A stretch of DNA of 64,000 bases. Origin: Microglena sp. YARC. Its lineage: Eukaryota; Chlorophyta; Chlorophyceae; Chlamydomonadales; Chlamydomonadaceae. Positions 33,297 to 42,400 of this stretch are shown here, piece after piece; position 1 is the first letter of the stretch, and each line of letters starts with the position of its first letter. Below the pieces are notes generated by a model that saw nothing but the letters and a program-made list of their open reading frames with translations, ran no database searches and had not been told where the DNA came from. The stretch spans positions 43,750,906 to 43,814,905 of the forward strand of contig CM039464.1 in NCBI GenBank assembly GCA_022414725.1, given 5' to 3'. A program made the translations under genes and the position numbers.

Positions 33297-36200
33297 CTAT
33301 CAGTCACACATGTTATCAGGCAAATGCCTTGATTATGATAATTTTTTCCAACAAACACCAAAATGGACTAACTTGGTTTGTAATGTGACGCCACAACTTA
33401 TTGTTCCTGAATGATATGTCCTATGAGTCTACGCTAACTCCATTGACACAGGCAGCCAAGAAAGTGGTGGTGTGGAGCGTATGTGTGTAGTGGGTGTGTG
33501 TATGTTGTGTGTGTGTGTGGGGGGGGGGGGGGTCCTATGAGTTACACTTGTTATCGTTGTGCCAGGCCTCAGGCAACGCCTTGAACTCCATTGACACAGG
33601 CAGCCAATCAAGTGGTGGGGTGGAGTGTGTGCTGGTGGTGGGGTGGGGGAGTGTGTGTGTGCCACGTATCAGTCACACATGTTATCGGTGTGCCAGGCCT
33701 CCGACACAGGCAGCCAAGTAAGAGCCAGGGGTCCGTCACCTCTAGTTTAATAAAGTGTCTTCTGGCAGCTGGCAAGGATTTGGCCCCTTCCAAGGATCAT
33801 ACTAATCGGATATAAATTGTAATATGAGACTGTATGAGAATAGGATTTGGCCCCGGCCAAGGATCATACTAATCGGATATAAATTGTAGTATGAGAATAG
33901 GATTTGGCCCCTGCAAGAATCATACCAATCGGATATGGATTGTAGAATGAGAATAGGATTTGGCCCCTGCAAGGATAATATAGCAATTCAGGGGATGAAC
34001 TGGACAAACGTTTCGTACTTCGTCGAGAATTGTCGAGAATTCCAAGCCAAATTGTCGAGAATTGTCGGATTTTCAGGCCAAAATTCTCGACGAAGTACGA
34101 GTTCTCGCGGAAATGTTTTGTCCAGTTCATCCCCTGAATCGCTATAAAAAGAACACCGTACGCGCAGCATCACACGGCAACCGACTGTTTGCCAAAGCGG
34201 TTCGAGTCAAACCTGAGTCGGTCCCAGCTGACTCGCCGTTGCCAGGTAAATCCTAACAACTAGTGAACGGCAACTAATATTAGTGTTTGAAAAACTAATA
34301 TTAACTAATTCGTTTTTCAAATATTTTTAAATTCTGGTGATACGGCTCGTCCGACTAATATTATATAAAATTATGTATTCACTTATATTATACAACATAG
34401 CCGACCCCTGCTAACAACTGATATACTAGGCAGTAAAGTGGGGGCACCAGGTTTATCAGATTCACTTTTGAGTAAACCATTCGAAAGGAAATTGTAATAG
34501 CTTTTACAATATGCACTTGCTTTTTATTGGGTGTTTCACCATTCTTGAGTTATTGGCAGCTACAGCTTGGACAAGCACAAGGTACACCTTGGGTTTGACT
34601 TCAAATGCTAACAACTTGCGTAAACAGTTATCAACTTTATCAAATGAATCAAATTTATCAACTTATCAATTATCAATTTATCAACTTGTGTAAACAGTTA
34701 TCAACTTGTGTAAACAGTTATCAATTTATCAACTTGTGTAAACAGTTATCAATTTATCAACTTGTGTAAACAGTTATCAATTTCAGTGTGATATGAGGCA
34801 ATGTTTGACATCATACTTGTCTTTGGTCAACATCTTGTCAACATCGTATGATATGCCGGTCTGTGATGACGGCAGTCTGACTAGGTTCAAGTTGCCATTT
34901 ATGTACAATATCATATGATGCCATTTGTATGATATCATACTCATCTTTGGTCAACATCATATGATATGCCGGTCCGTGATGACGGCAGTCTGACTAGGCT
35001 GGAGTTGCCATTTATATACAATATCATATGAGGCAATTTGTATGACATCATACTCGTCTCTGGTCAACATCGTATGATATGCCGGTCTGTGATGACGGCA
35101 GTCTGACTAGGCTGAAGTTGCCATTTATATACAATATCATATGATGCCGTTTGTTTGAAATCACACTTGTCTTTGGTCAACATCTTGTCAACATCGTATG
35201 ATATGCCAGTCTGTGATGACGGCAGTCTGACTAGGTTCAAGTTGCCATTTATATACAATATCATATGATGCCATTTGTATGATATCAAACTCATCTTTGG
35301 GCAACATCATATGATATGCCGGTCCCTGATGTTTCGTCACTGGTTTCTTATTGTTTTCATTCTCTTTGAAGTATAGAGACGAGCTTCATGTTCAGTATAC
35401 AGGCCTGTATTGACAAGCAAAAGCATAATTCATGGTCAGTATATAGGCCTGTATTGACAAGCAAAAGCATAATTCATGTTCAGTATACAGGCCTGTATTG
35501 ACAAGCAAAAGCATAATTCATGTTCAGTATACAGGCCTGTATTGACAAGCAAAAGCATAATTCATGTTCAGTATACAGGCCTGTATTGACAAGCAAAAGC
35601 ATAATTGAATTTTGTTTTTGAAATTCAAAATCCTCTACTTCATCAAAACGGTATACAGGCTTTAGGGACACCTGCACATATCATTCGTACTATATAATTA
35701 TAATCAGGCACTCGTGTCCTAGTAGTATACGCTGACAATAATCCTATGGTGTTAGGGACACTTGCACATATCACACCATATGTATCTGATAGATTCATCC
35801 ACTGCATAGGACTTGTCTTATATATGTTAAAGTTATCCTATGGTGTTAGGGACACTTGCACATATCACACCATATGTATCTGATAGATTCATCCACTGGA
35901 CCACCTCATATACTCCCACACATATATTCACATACACATATACCCACACATACATGCACCCACATAGCCACGTACACACCCACGCTTGGCCAGCTCATCT
36001 ACCTGTCCATTTTCGCCTTTTTGGCGGAGCCCCCTCTTCAAGGGGGGCGGGAGCCCCCATGTTTACCCATTTGTCCGTTTAACAAAAAAATTGAGGCCTG
36101 ACACGTCAGCCAACGGTCGCATAACTAACTCGCTTAGGTCAGCTCCATCGTTACCACCTTTCGTTCTGTTGCCATCACACTCCGCAAATTTTCCGCGTCG

Positions 36201-39200
36201 CTCGCGACGCTGCATAGGACTTGTCTTATATATGTTATGAAAGGTAATGCAATGTAATGAAAGGTATTCCCCCACCACAACCCCCACCTCCACCCCGTGC
36301 AATGTGATGAAATGAAAAACGATGCAATCAAAAGAGATAGGTAATATAGTGTAATGCCATGTAATGTACCAGACGCAGAGGGTCTGCGAAACCAAATAAT
36401 CTCGACATGGCGGCCATTCTCCATTATGTACCCATGCATGCCAACGGGAGGTTGGTTCCCTCAATCTCATGTCCTGTGGCAGCTCGTACTAATTTCACCC
36501 CCACCTTCACCTCTACCTTCACCCCCAAATCCACCTTCACCAACCTCTCTTGTCCTGTGGCAGCTCGTACTAATTTCACCCCCACCTTCACCTCCACCTT
36601 CACCCCCAAATCCACCCCCAAATCCACCTTCACCAATCTCTCTTGTCCTGTGGCAGCTCGTACTAATTTCCAAATGCTGCCATGTAGTGCCATGTAATCC
36701 CCACTCTTACACAGGTCTGTGGAGCGCACATAGTTGCGCATGGTGTGGAGTAGCTCAGGTCAATTTACTTACCCACCTCCAACCCCACCTTCACCCCCAC
36801 CCCTGGGTTGGATTGACCTTGCCCAATGTAATCCCCACTCTCTTGCCTCTCTTATACAAGTCTGCAACATCTCGTGGTCCATGAACGTCAACGAGATTGT
36901 GTCAAACCATGGGTACCCCCCCCCCCCCAACCCAACCCCCCCCCCACACACACACTCACACACTCTCTAACACAGGTCTGCAACATCTCGTGGTCCAAGA
37001 ACGTCAACGAGATTGTGTCCACCCATGGGTACAGCCAGAACCAGATCATTGTTTGGAAGTACCCTTCAATGACCAAACTGGTATGTGTGTGTGTGGGGGG
37101 GGGGGGGGGGGGGGGGTCTATAGGGTAGTGGGTGTGGGTGTGCTGGTGACTCATGTTTGTGTGCATGTGCTCAAGTGCTAGGGACACAGCAGCAGATGGG
37201 TGCTGTGTCCCTAGCTGTGGGGGGGGGGGGGGGGGGGGGGGGGGGGTCTAAAGGGTGATGGGTGTGAGTGTGCTATTGACTTTCTCGTGTTTGCACCCCC
37301 TTTACAGCTTGGTAGGTTGGCTTGTGTGTACTGCATAAGCACAGCATCCTCCTTACAGCTTGGTAGGTTGGCTTGTGTGTACTGCATAAGCACAGCATCC
37401 TCCTTACAGCTTGGTAGGTTGGCTTGTGTGTACTGCATAAGCACAGCATCCTCCTTTACAGCTTGGTAGGTTGGCTTGTGTGTACTGCATAAGCACAGCA
37501 TCCTCTTTACAGCTTGGTAGGTTGGCTTGTGTGTACTGCATAAGCACAGCATCCTCCTTTACAGCTTGGTAGGTTGGCTTGTGTGTACTGCATAAGCACA
37601 GCATCCCCCTTTACAGCTTGGTAGGTTGGCTTGTGTGTACTGCATAAGCACAGCATCCTCTTTACAGCTTGGTAGGTTGGCTTGTGTGTACTGCATAAGC
37701 ACAGCATCCTCCTTTACAGCTTGGTAGGTTGGCTTGTGTGTACTGCATAAGCACAGCATCCTCCTTTACAGCTTGGTAGGTTGGCTTGTGTGTACTGCAA
37801 TAAGCACAGCATCCCCTTTACAGCTTGGTAGGTTGGCTTGTGTGTACTGCATAAGCACAGCATCCTCCTTTACAGCTTGGTAGGTTGGCTTGTGTGTACT
37901 GCATAAGCACAGCATCCTCCTTTACAGCTTGGTAGGTTGGCTTGTGTGTACTGCATAAGCACAGCATCCTCCTTTACAGCTTGGTAGGTTGGCTTGTGTG
38001 TACTGCATAAGCACAGCATCCTCCTTTACAGCTTGGTAGGATGGATTCATGTGTACTGCATAAGCACAGCATCCTCCTTTACAGCTTGGTAGGATGGATT
38101 CATGTGTACTGCATAAGCACAGCATCCTCCTTTACAGCTTCGTAGGATGGATTCATGTGTCCAAGGGCTAGGGACACGGCAGTAGATGGGGTTGATGGAC
38201 TTAAAGCAATTCAGGGGATGAACTGGACAAAACATTTCAGGGAGAACTCGTACTTCGTCGAGAATTTTGGCCTGGAAATCCGAGAATTCTCGACAATTTG
38301 GCCTGGAATTCTCGACAAAGTACGAAACGTTTGTCCAGTTCATCCCCTGAATTGCTATAACACACAGGCACGCTATCACATGACCACCTTCTTCTCCTAG
38401 ACAAGCAGCAACCACTAGTAAAATAACCACGGCTCACTTGTATGCTCAAGTTACTCGAGTCTCTATTTCCTAGCACCCTACATGAGCACTTGGCACCTTG
38501 CATGGAAACCCATCCCCAAGAGACAGTTCAGATTTGAATGGGTGTCTCGTGTGCATGCAACATGAGTCTAGTACAAAAAGAAAACTCCATGTTGACTTTC
38601 CCCAGCTGCGGCGTACGGGAGGGTCCCCTTAACACCACGCCCCTCCAGGCGTTATCTTTTTTTAACCACGGCAATTAGACCCTTGTTTTGGCAGAAAACA
38701 GTAACTGGTTAATCAACGGTCGACTTACCTTTTAAAGGCAACCGGTAGATTTTCGATACCATTTTACCAGTGAACACTACCCCAATGACACCAGTTCTCG
38801 TATTAGGAACAGACCATCGTGCATGTGTACGATGAAGATGATGACAAAAGTGATGATGGTTACATTATCCTTATGCGCTACTTTTCTCTTTACTCTGTAA
38901 AGACAGTGCATGTATTCAAACCTAAGACTAAAACACTAAGACTAAAACCATTTTAAGAATAACATACCATCTTTTTCTCGTGTTTTAAAAAGTCATGATA
39001 ATGCCTGGCCACCACCCCATCACCCACACCCACCATTAACATGCTCTTTGCTCCCCTCTTCCCTCCACCCATCACCCACAACCACCCTTATCGTCCCGTC
39101 ACCCCTCCAGGCCATCACCCAGAACCACCCAGCCAACCACCCTTACCTTCCCTCCACCCCATCACCCACAACCACTCATATCTTCCCGTCACCCCTCCAG

Positions 39201-39460
39201 GCCATCACCCAGCCAGTCACCCTTATCTTCCCTCCACCCCATCACCCACAACCACCCTTATCTTCCCGCCACCCCTCCAGGCCACCTTGACGGGCCATGC
39301 ACTACGGGTCCTGTACCTCGCGGTCTCTCCAGATGGACAGACCATTGTATCAGGTGCAGGAGATGAAACACTTCGCTTCTGGAATATCTTTCCAGGGGCA
39401 AAGAGCCAGGGACAAGACAGCTCCTCTGTTTCGACCATGGCACGCACCATCATCCGATAG
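18233..39460 (+). CDS. FZR: FZR/CDH1/CCS52-type WD40 activator of the anaphase-promoting complex
   Basis: Fizzy-related proteins activate APC/C, choosing substrates for ubiquitination at mitotic exit, in G1 and in endoreduplication. Exons: 18233-18421, 20731-20867, 24204-24474, 26365-26463, 30026-30226, 31547-31734, 32753-32807, 36976-37080, 39281-39460. They sum to 1,425 nt (474 codons plus stop), close to the family length, and every junction is in phase with GT-AG borders. Visible hallmarks: the C-box DRFIPSR (residues 29-35), [11 protein letters not shown] (about 70-80), the plant-like SPFSLSPIG and APFKVLDAP, a seven-bladed WD40 region starting [10 protein letters not shown], with [74 protein letters not shown] and [11 protein letters not shown], and the terminal Ile-Arg tail that docks on APC3. 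The start at 18233 is inferred. No key residue is missing. The gene appears functional despite introns averaging 2.5 kb. Confidence 0.95.
18890..20730 (+). repeat. FZR intron 1: tandem acceptor-plus-exon-2-head copies
   Basis: Degraded copies of gaatccagcatacaacttgctg and gagctgctTGGTGCTCCAGCCCC occur at about 18,940, 19,130, 19,320, 19,735, 20,025, 20,190, 20,343, 20,480 and then the true exon at 20731. Spacers have expanded into (CCA)n and (CAC)n. In several copies the acceptor AG is kept directly before the GATTTGAATCC exon start. Confidence 0.85.
20868..22045 (+). repeat. FZR intron 2, 5' part: exon-2 tail and donor copies, plus inverted head copies
   Basis: Three direct copies of the exon tail and GTCATT/GTTCTT-like donor lie at about 21,040-21,140, 21,345-21,445 and 21,940-22,040. 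Two copies of the exon head are inverted at about 21,540-21,600 and 21,705-21,765. Spacers are (GGTGGT)n, matching the (CCA)n of intron 1 on the other strand. Confidence 0.85.
22150..22560. repeat. About 40-50-bp tandem repeat (cacctcctggggtgaaattcc)
   Basis: About nine units with internal expansion of acttgcaca in FZR intron 2. No relation to a flanking exon was found. Confidence 0.85.
22605..22825 (+). mobile_element. tRNA-derived SINE, copy 2
   Basis: The head resembles a tRNA: an A-box-like tggttcaatatatagctcg, then ggggtttgaatcccta, a B-box with paired T-arm. This is followed by the family body (gtcaaccgccatgatagc ... accacgccccaccaggct). Plus orientation, inside FZR intron 2. Confidence 0.65.
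22885..24203 (+). repeat. FZR exon-3 head copies and an 18-bp minisatellite probably derived from them
   Basis: Partial copies of the exon-3 head lie at about 22,885-22,980 and 24,028-24,130, the second keeping the acceptor CAG|GTTCAAGTCAGG. A third, at 23,338, starts caggttcaaagaaggcgatgtgctc and runs directly into about forty units of gtgccccatgtgctctct (23,355-24,015), whose tgtgctct core resembles the exon's gatgcgctctccc. So an exon head seems to have seeded a minisatellite. Confidence 0.75.
24541..24660 (+). pseudogene. Near-complete duplicate of the FZR exon-3 tail
   Basis: 120 bp almost identical to the last 120 bp of exon 3, still open in frame and still followed by a GTGATT donor (true donor GTGAAC). 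Changes include Asp to Ala in the conserved QDDFYLNL segment and Asn to Ile, Ala to Pro and Gly to Ala further on. It is preceded by a poly-G run with no acceptor AG, so I call it a non-functional exon copy. Confidence 0.75.
24775..25370. repeat. About 70-bp tandem repeat (gttgggtaacaccgtttacc)
   Basis: Nine or so units with gacagacaggctggca spacers in FZR intron 3. Followed by two 115-bp copies (25,380 and 25,535) containing cgtctaggtcattggacag and an inverted fragment of the 3,752 dispersed repeat. Confidence 0.85.
25858..26320. repeat. 20-bp satellite array (catccagttgtctaattcta), about 23 units
   Basis: Almost perfect head-to-tail units; the only frequent variation is ctaca versus ctgca at one position. 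It ends 45 bp before the exon-4 acceptor. The high identity implies recent expansion. Confidence 0.95.
26464..28310 (+). repeat. FZR intron 4, 5' part: exon-4 tail and donor copies around a 1-kb CCCAACCTAA array
   Basis: Copies of acctacctctcagtcggcac...gggaag|gtaaggaggcaac occur at about 26,588 (nearly perfect), 27,775, 27,897, 28,070 and 28,268, progressively decayed. Between them, 26,730-27,780 is (CCCAACCTAA)n with a higher-order unit marked by ctgctccaccaa. A 60-bp unit (gatcatcaaatggttaagtag) is repeated four times at 28,320-28,540. Confidence 0.85.
28740..30025 (+). repeat. Eight tandem copies of the FZR exon-5 acceptor and exon head
   Basis: Units of about 145-170 bp: pyrimidine-rich ccctgccccag, then attcaaatatgggatgtag and on through ggaccttggcatggg. 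Starts at about 28,753, 28,893, 29,048, 29,192, 29,352, 29,526, 29,695 and 29,858; the true exon starts at 30026. The last five are nearly identical to the real exon for about 85 bp, and diverge exactly where the real exon continues. Confidence 0.9.
30240..30980. repeat. (GTAATTGGATTGATAG)n minisatellite
   Basis: Degenerate array of ggtgtaattggattg units filling the 5' part of FZR intron 5. No exon sequence recognised in the unit. Confidence 0.9.
31005..31546 (+). repeat. FZR intron 5, 3' part: exon-6 head copies and an inverted exon-6 flank copy
   Basis: Four copies of acceptor plus exon head (ccagtggtctcctgacgatcg ... ggggaaacgac) start at about 31,078, 31,176, 31,296 and 31,425. They are interrupted by poly-C tracts of 30 bp or more and acacacaaacaccg. 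31,005-31,070 is the reverse complement of 31,760-31,840, which itself repeats the tail of exon 6 (ctcccaccaacattggctgct), so the exon is flanked by an inverted repeat. Confidence 0.85.
32160..33720 (+). repeat. FZR exon 7 flanked by acceptor copies on one side and donor copies on the other
   Basis: Six or seven acceptor units (ccaggttttggaacacggcctcaggcaac) start at about 32,178, 32,268, 32,364, 32,450, 32,559 and 32,656; the true one is 32753. After the exon, seven donor units (caggcaacgccttgaactcc...cagccaa) lie at about 32,885, 32,995, 33,100, 33,205, 33,430, 33,572 and 33,695. The exon itself is only 55 nt. Confidence 0.9.
33780..33975. repeat. About 67-bp tandem repeat (aggatcatactaatcggatat), four units
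   Basis: Intronic (FZR intron 7). Ends where the foldback MITE at 33,980 begins. Confidence 0.8.
33980..34146. mobile_element. Foldback MITE, family A, copy 1
   Basis: Long terminal inverted repeats: tagcaattcaggggatgaac at the left and its inverse at the right, extending inward through tggacaaa and cgtacttcgtcgagaatt. The whole element can fold into one hairpin. No coding capacity. The second copy is at 38,201-38,360. Confidence 0.85.
34261..34410. mobile_element. hAT-type MITE, flanked by CTAACAAC
   Basis: Left end TAGTGAACGGCAACTAATATTAG; right end, inverted, CAGGGGTCGGCTATG, a typical hAT terminus. Exact 8-bp duplications CTAACAAC at 34253-34260 and 34411-34418. Similar in size and in its AT-rich, aatattag-rich interior to the element at 43,342. 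Confidence 0.75.
34620..34785. repeat. 27-bp tandem repeat (aacttgtgtaaacagttatc)
   Basis: About five units in FZR intron 7, immediately upstream of the expanded MITE-derived repeat. Confidence 0.8.
34790..35330. repeat. Tandemly amplified hAT-MITE interior
   Basis: Four or so units of 110-150 bp with atcgtatgatatgccggtc, tgatgacggcagtctgacta and ttgccatttatatacaatat, the same sequence as the interior and right end of the single-copy element at 51,281-51,467. The array ends with the element's terminus (ccggtccctg). Confidence 0.8.
35395..35610. repeat. 45-bp tandem repeat (gtatacaggcctgtattgac), five units
   Basis: Near-identical units in FZR intron 7. Confidence 0.9.
35899..36212. mobile_element. 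Insertion containing dispersed GC-rich repeat, copy 2, with empty site next to it
   Basis: The sequence tctgatagattcatccactg at 35,879-35,898 is cut off from gcataggacttgtcttat at 36,211; the same two halves are joined without interruption at 35,785-35,822. The insert is therefore about 314 bp, perhaps with a 3-bp CTG duplication. Its 3' two thirds match 3,752-3,975 and end in a gcgtcgc/gcgacgc hairpin. Confidence 0.75.
36700..36975 (+). repeat. FZR exon-8 head copies
   Basis: A good copy at 36,857-36,915 (gtctgcaacatctcgtggtcc through ccatgggtac) and a short one at 36,714, followed by CAC-rich spacers and the true acceptor CACAG at 36975. Confidence 0.85.
37300..38150. repeat. 51-53-bp satellite array (cttggtaggttggcttgtgtg), about 17 units
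   Basis: Units almost identical, including a tttacag/c acceptor-like sequence and gtgtactgcataagcacagc. The last three units carry a shared variant (aggatggattcatgtg), showing spread of a variant along the array. Lies in FZR intron 8. Confidence 0.95.
38201..38360. mobile_element. Foldback MITE, family A, copy 2
   Basis: Same termini as 33,980-34,146 (agcaattcaggggatgaac and inverse), with the inner part in the opposite orientation. Located in FZR intron 8, followed directly by gctataacac, as the first copy is by gctataaaaag. Confidence 0.85.
38598..38660. mobile_element. SINE 3' fragment
   Basis: Only the end of the tRNA-derived SINE family (ccttaacaccacgcccctcc, aggcgttatc) is present. 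Confidence 0.5.
39040..39280 (+). repeat. FZR exon-9 acceptor copies
   Basis: Three units of about 85 bp, each cttcccgtcacccctccag followed by gccatcacccag or, in the last, the real exon start gccaccttgacggg at 39281. Confidence 0.8.
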
Positions 39461-42400
39461 CTTCCACATGCCAGCTAGCACCGTCGTCTCGTCGCTGTCC
39501 CTTGTCCGCACGCGCCGTCATCTACCAGTATCTTACCATGTATCCTCCTCCCTTCCCTATATCCCCCTCCATCCCCTATACCCCCCCATCCCCTAAATCC
39601 TCCTCCCTTCCCTATATCCTCCTCCCTCCCCTGTATCCCCCTTCATTCCCTCACTTCCCCATGCCTCGACCAATATGTACGTAAGGTGAACCCAGAACAC
39701 ACACACGCGCTACCCTGTATCGTATCCCAGGGACGAGGCAGCTCCTCTGTATACACCATGGTACGCACCACCTGCTAGCTAGCACCATCATCCACCATGG
39801 CACGCACCATCAGTGTTCACCATAGCACATACCATCATCCGCTAGCATCGGGTATATATCACCTGTACCCTGTACCCTATGCCCTTTGTGTGTCATAGAT
39901 TCCTTGTTGACTTGACGAGGCCACCGGCACCTCTGACAAAAAGAAATGGTTCAGACTTTTAAACTAGCTTGTGGGATTTTTCATGATTGGTAAGATATGT
40001 GTATGCTTGCGTGTATATATCATGCTAGTGTGTTAGAGTGTGAACGTGGTCATGTGCACATGGCGCATAATCCACATGTGTATGGGAGGTACGAAAACAT
40101 CCCACAGAACCGAAAGCCGTTATTTTTCCCCTGTAGAGCGCCCATGCCATCCGCCATTAAATTGGGGGCTGGGAGGCAGCCCCTAACCAGGCAACTTATT
40201 TTGCTGACAGACGGACAAGTCTACGTCCACATCCCATGGTGAGCTATTTGAGTGACACTCATGCAGGTGACCCCACATGCAGACATTTGCATACCTGTAT
40301 GTGCTCTCTCTATTCTCCCACTCACTCATTCAGACATTCTTCTATTATTCTTATCCAACAACTGCTCAGAAGATGTGACTTGAGCCTGTGTGTGTTTGTT
40401 TTATGTGTTGTAGTATTTTAGGACTACAAGGGTTCGCCAAAATTACTATTCTCTATCTCAACTTGTGTCTTACGTGTCTTGTACTAGTCAGTGTTCGTGA
40501 TTGTCCAGTGTGCATTATTGATTTTGTGATTCATAGATGGCATAGCTCCAGCCCTAGATATGATGTGGATAAGGTACATTACTACGTGACTGACCCGAGT
40601 GCGCTCCATTGATTGAGTGCTAGTCTGTGTTCGGTATTAACAGCCTCCTGTGGTAGCTCTTGGTTGTCTTCTTGAGTGCTTATTGTGTCTCTCTCTTATG
40701 TAACTGGAGCCAATTAATGGAGCGCCGTGGGTCTGAAACATCCGCCAGCCTGAGTGCCCGGGCGTGAGTATTCGTTTTTTTACTGCCTTTCGCCACATCC
40801 ATTTTCGCTTTAGCCCCCTCTGGACCCTGCAGGGTCCCGGGGCTTTCCACCCGTGTCTCTCTGTCTCTTAATGAGCTGTTTGGACGATTCCAACCACCTC
40901 CGCACCAGGTAGGACGCAACATGGGTAGGGTCCGTTGCCTCGCAGACACAGCTTTCGTAGATTGGTTGCGTCGCAGACGCAGGTTCAGGATGTCGGTTGC
41001 GTCTCACTTTTTTACCATGCGTCTCACGAGCGGTTACAGTCTCGCCAGCGGTTTGAACGCTAATGGTTTGAACACCAGCGGACCACAGACCGTTAACCAT
41101 GATTCAGATGCCACGTGTCTACTTTTCAGATCCGCGCTCTGGCCTAACAACCCTTTTCTCGAGGTGATTCGCCCAACATTGTTCCGTTGTCAGGACCAGC
41201 ACCCTCGTGTTCTCATTACTTTTTTGAAACGTGCGCAGTCTAAGTATACCATGTAAAGACCATGTAAAAACCATGTAAAGACCAAAGGCTGATAGATCAT
41301 GGAATCATAACACATCAAAACATTACATGTTTTGAGGTGGGCAGCCTGAAGACCATGTATGTAAACCATGTATGTATGTTACAGTCCAGGGGTAGGCCAA
41401 ATAGGCTAAAGGGACTTGCCCAACCGTGTAGGAAGGGCTAGGCTTGTTCAAAAGCATTAGTCATCTTTTAAAATTTGCCACATGTCAACCACCCTCCTAA
41501 ACCACTTGGGTGACATTTATGGATATAACACAAATGATGGCTTATATTGTGCATGTGTCATCATGTGTTGTGAAGCAATGACTAGGGAGCTGCAAACCAG
41601 TTCCTCCATTTCCCCCCTTTGGATTGTCAAATTAACACGGGTGTTGGGGCATGTCAGAAGTACCCTATATTACACAAGGCACACCAGCCCCAAATGTATT
41701 GTTGCCTCCATAGGTGTACTTGGGGGGTCAGACTGGTAGGCATGTTGTGCTACTCTGATGCTGGTGTGTGTCGTGGGCACACACATCAACCTAAATGGGT
41801 ATGGACCCCAGCATGTAGGCCCCTATATGAGCACTTGACCCATTGCATGGGGCTCCATCCTCCATAGTCAGTTCAAATTTGAATGGGTGACACATGTGCA
41901 TGCAAGATGAGTCTAGTATACCCACCATGTGAGAAACATCTGTATCCCTCCATGCCCAAACACGCTGCGGAGGTCCAGAAAGCGCTAAAGTGTGAAAATA
42001 GGTTTGGAGCCTCGGAATAGATCACCCGGGAAAACGTCACCACTGGACTTGGCTCGGTTATTAGAGAAAGGTTTTACCTAGCGCTGTAAGTTTGGACCCC
42101 GAACTCCCAGAATAGTGTGGGTGACGAAATATGTAGACAGGCTCCATAGGTTACTTTATTTCGGAAGCGACTGATACTTTTGAACACACCTAGGCTTAAA
42201 AAGAAAAAGCACTGATGAAAGCAAACATGCGACAGGGCCCGACAACAAACCGAATTTACACCTCGTTACACCTAACATTAACAGCACACGAGGAACTAGG
42301 GTTGTTATTACCGATGCATTACTCGGTCAGGGCCGATGAACTGTCTAATCTGCTGAGTGCGCTCCCTGGTTACCATGGTATTGCACGGGGGGGGTTGGGA

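Noticed and set aside
33780..33975. Resemblance of ggcccctgcaaggat units to U6 snRNA (ggccccugcgcaaggaug)
   Set aside because: The match is short and gapped, and other units read ggccccggcc or ggccccttcc; a tandem repeat gives a simpler account.
37300..38150. CRISPR-like or coding repeat (Leu/Cys/Thr motif on the minus strand)
   Set aside because: Head-to-tail 52-bp satellite with no variable spacers; unit length varies by one or two bases, breaking any frame.
40921..41256. 112-codon ORF with Arg-rich start as a possible gene
   Set aside because: No recognisable domain, overlapping frames on the opposite strand of equal length, and no splice or start context that favours it.
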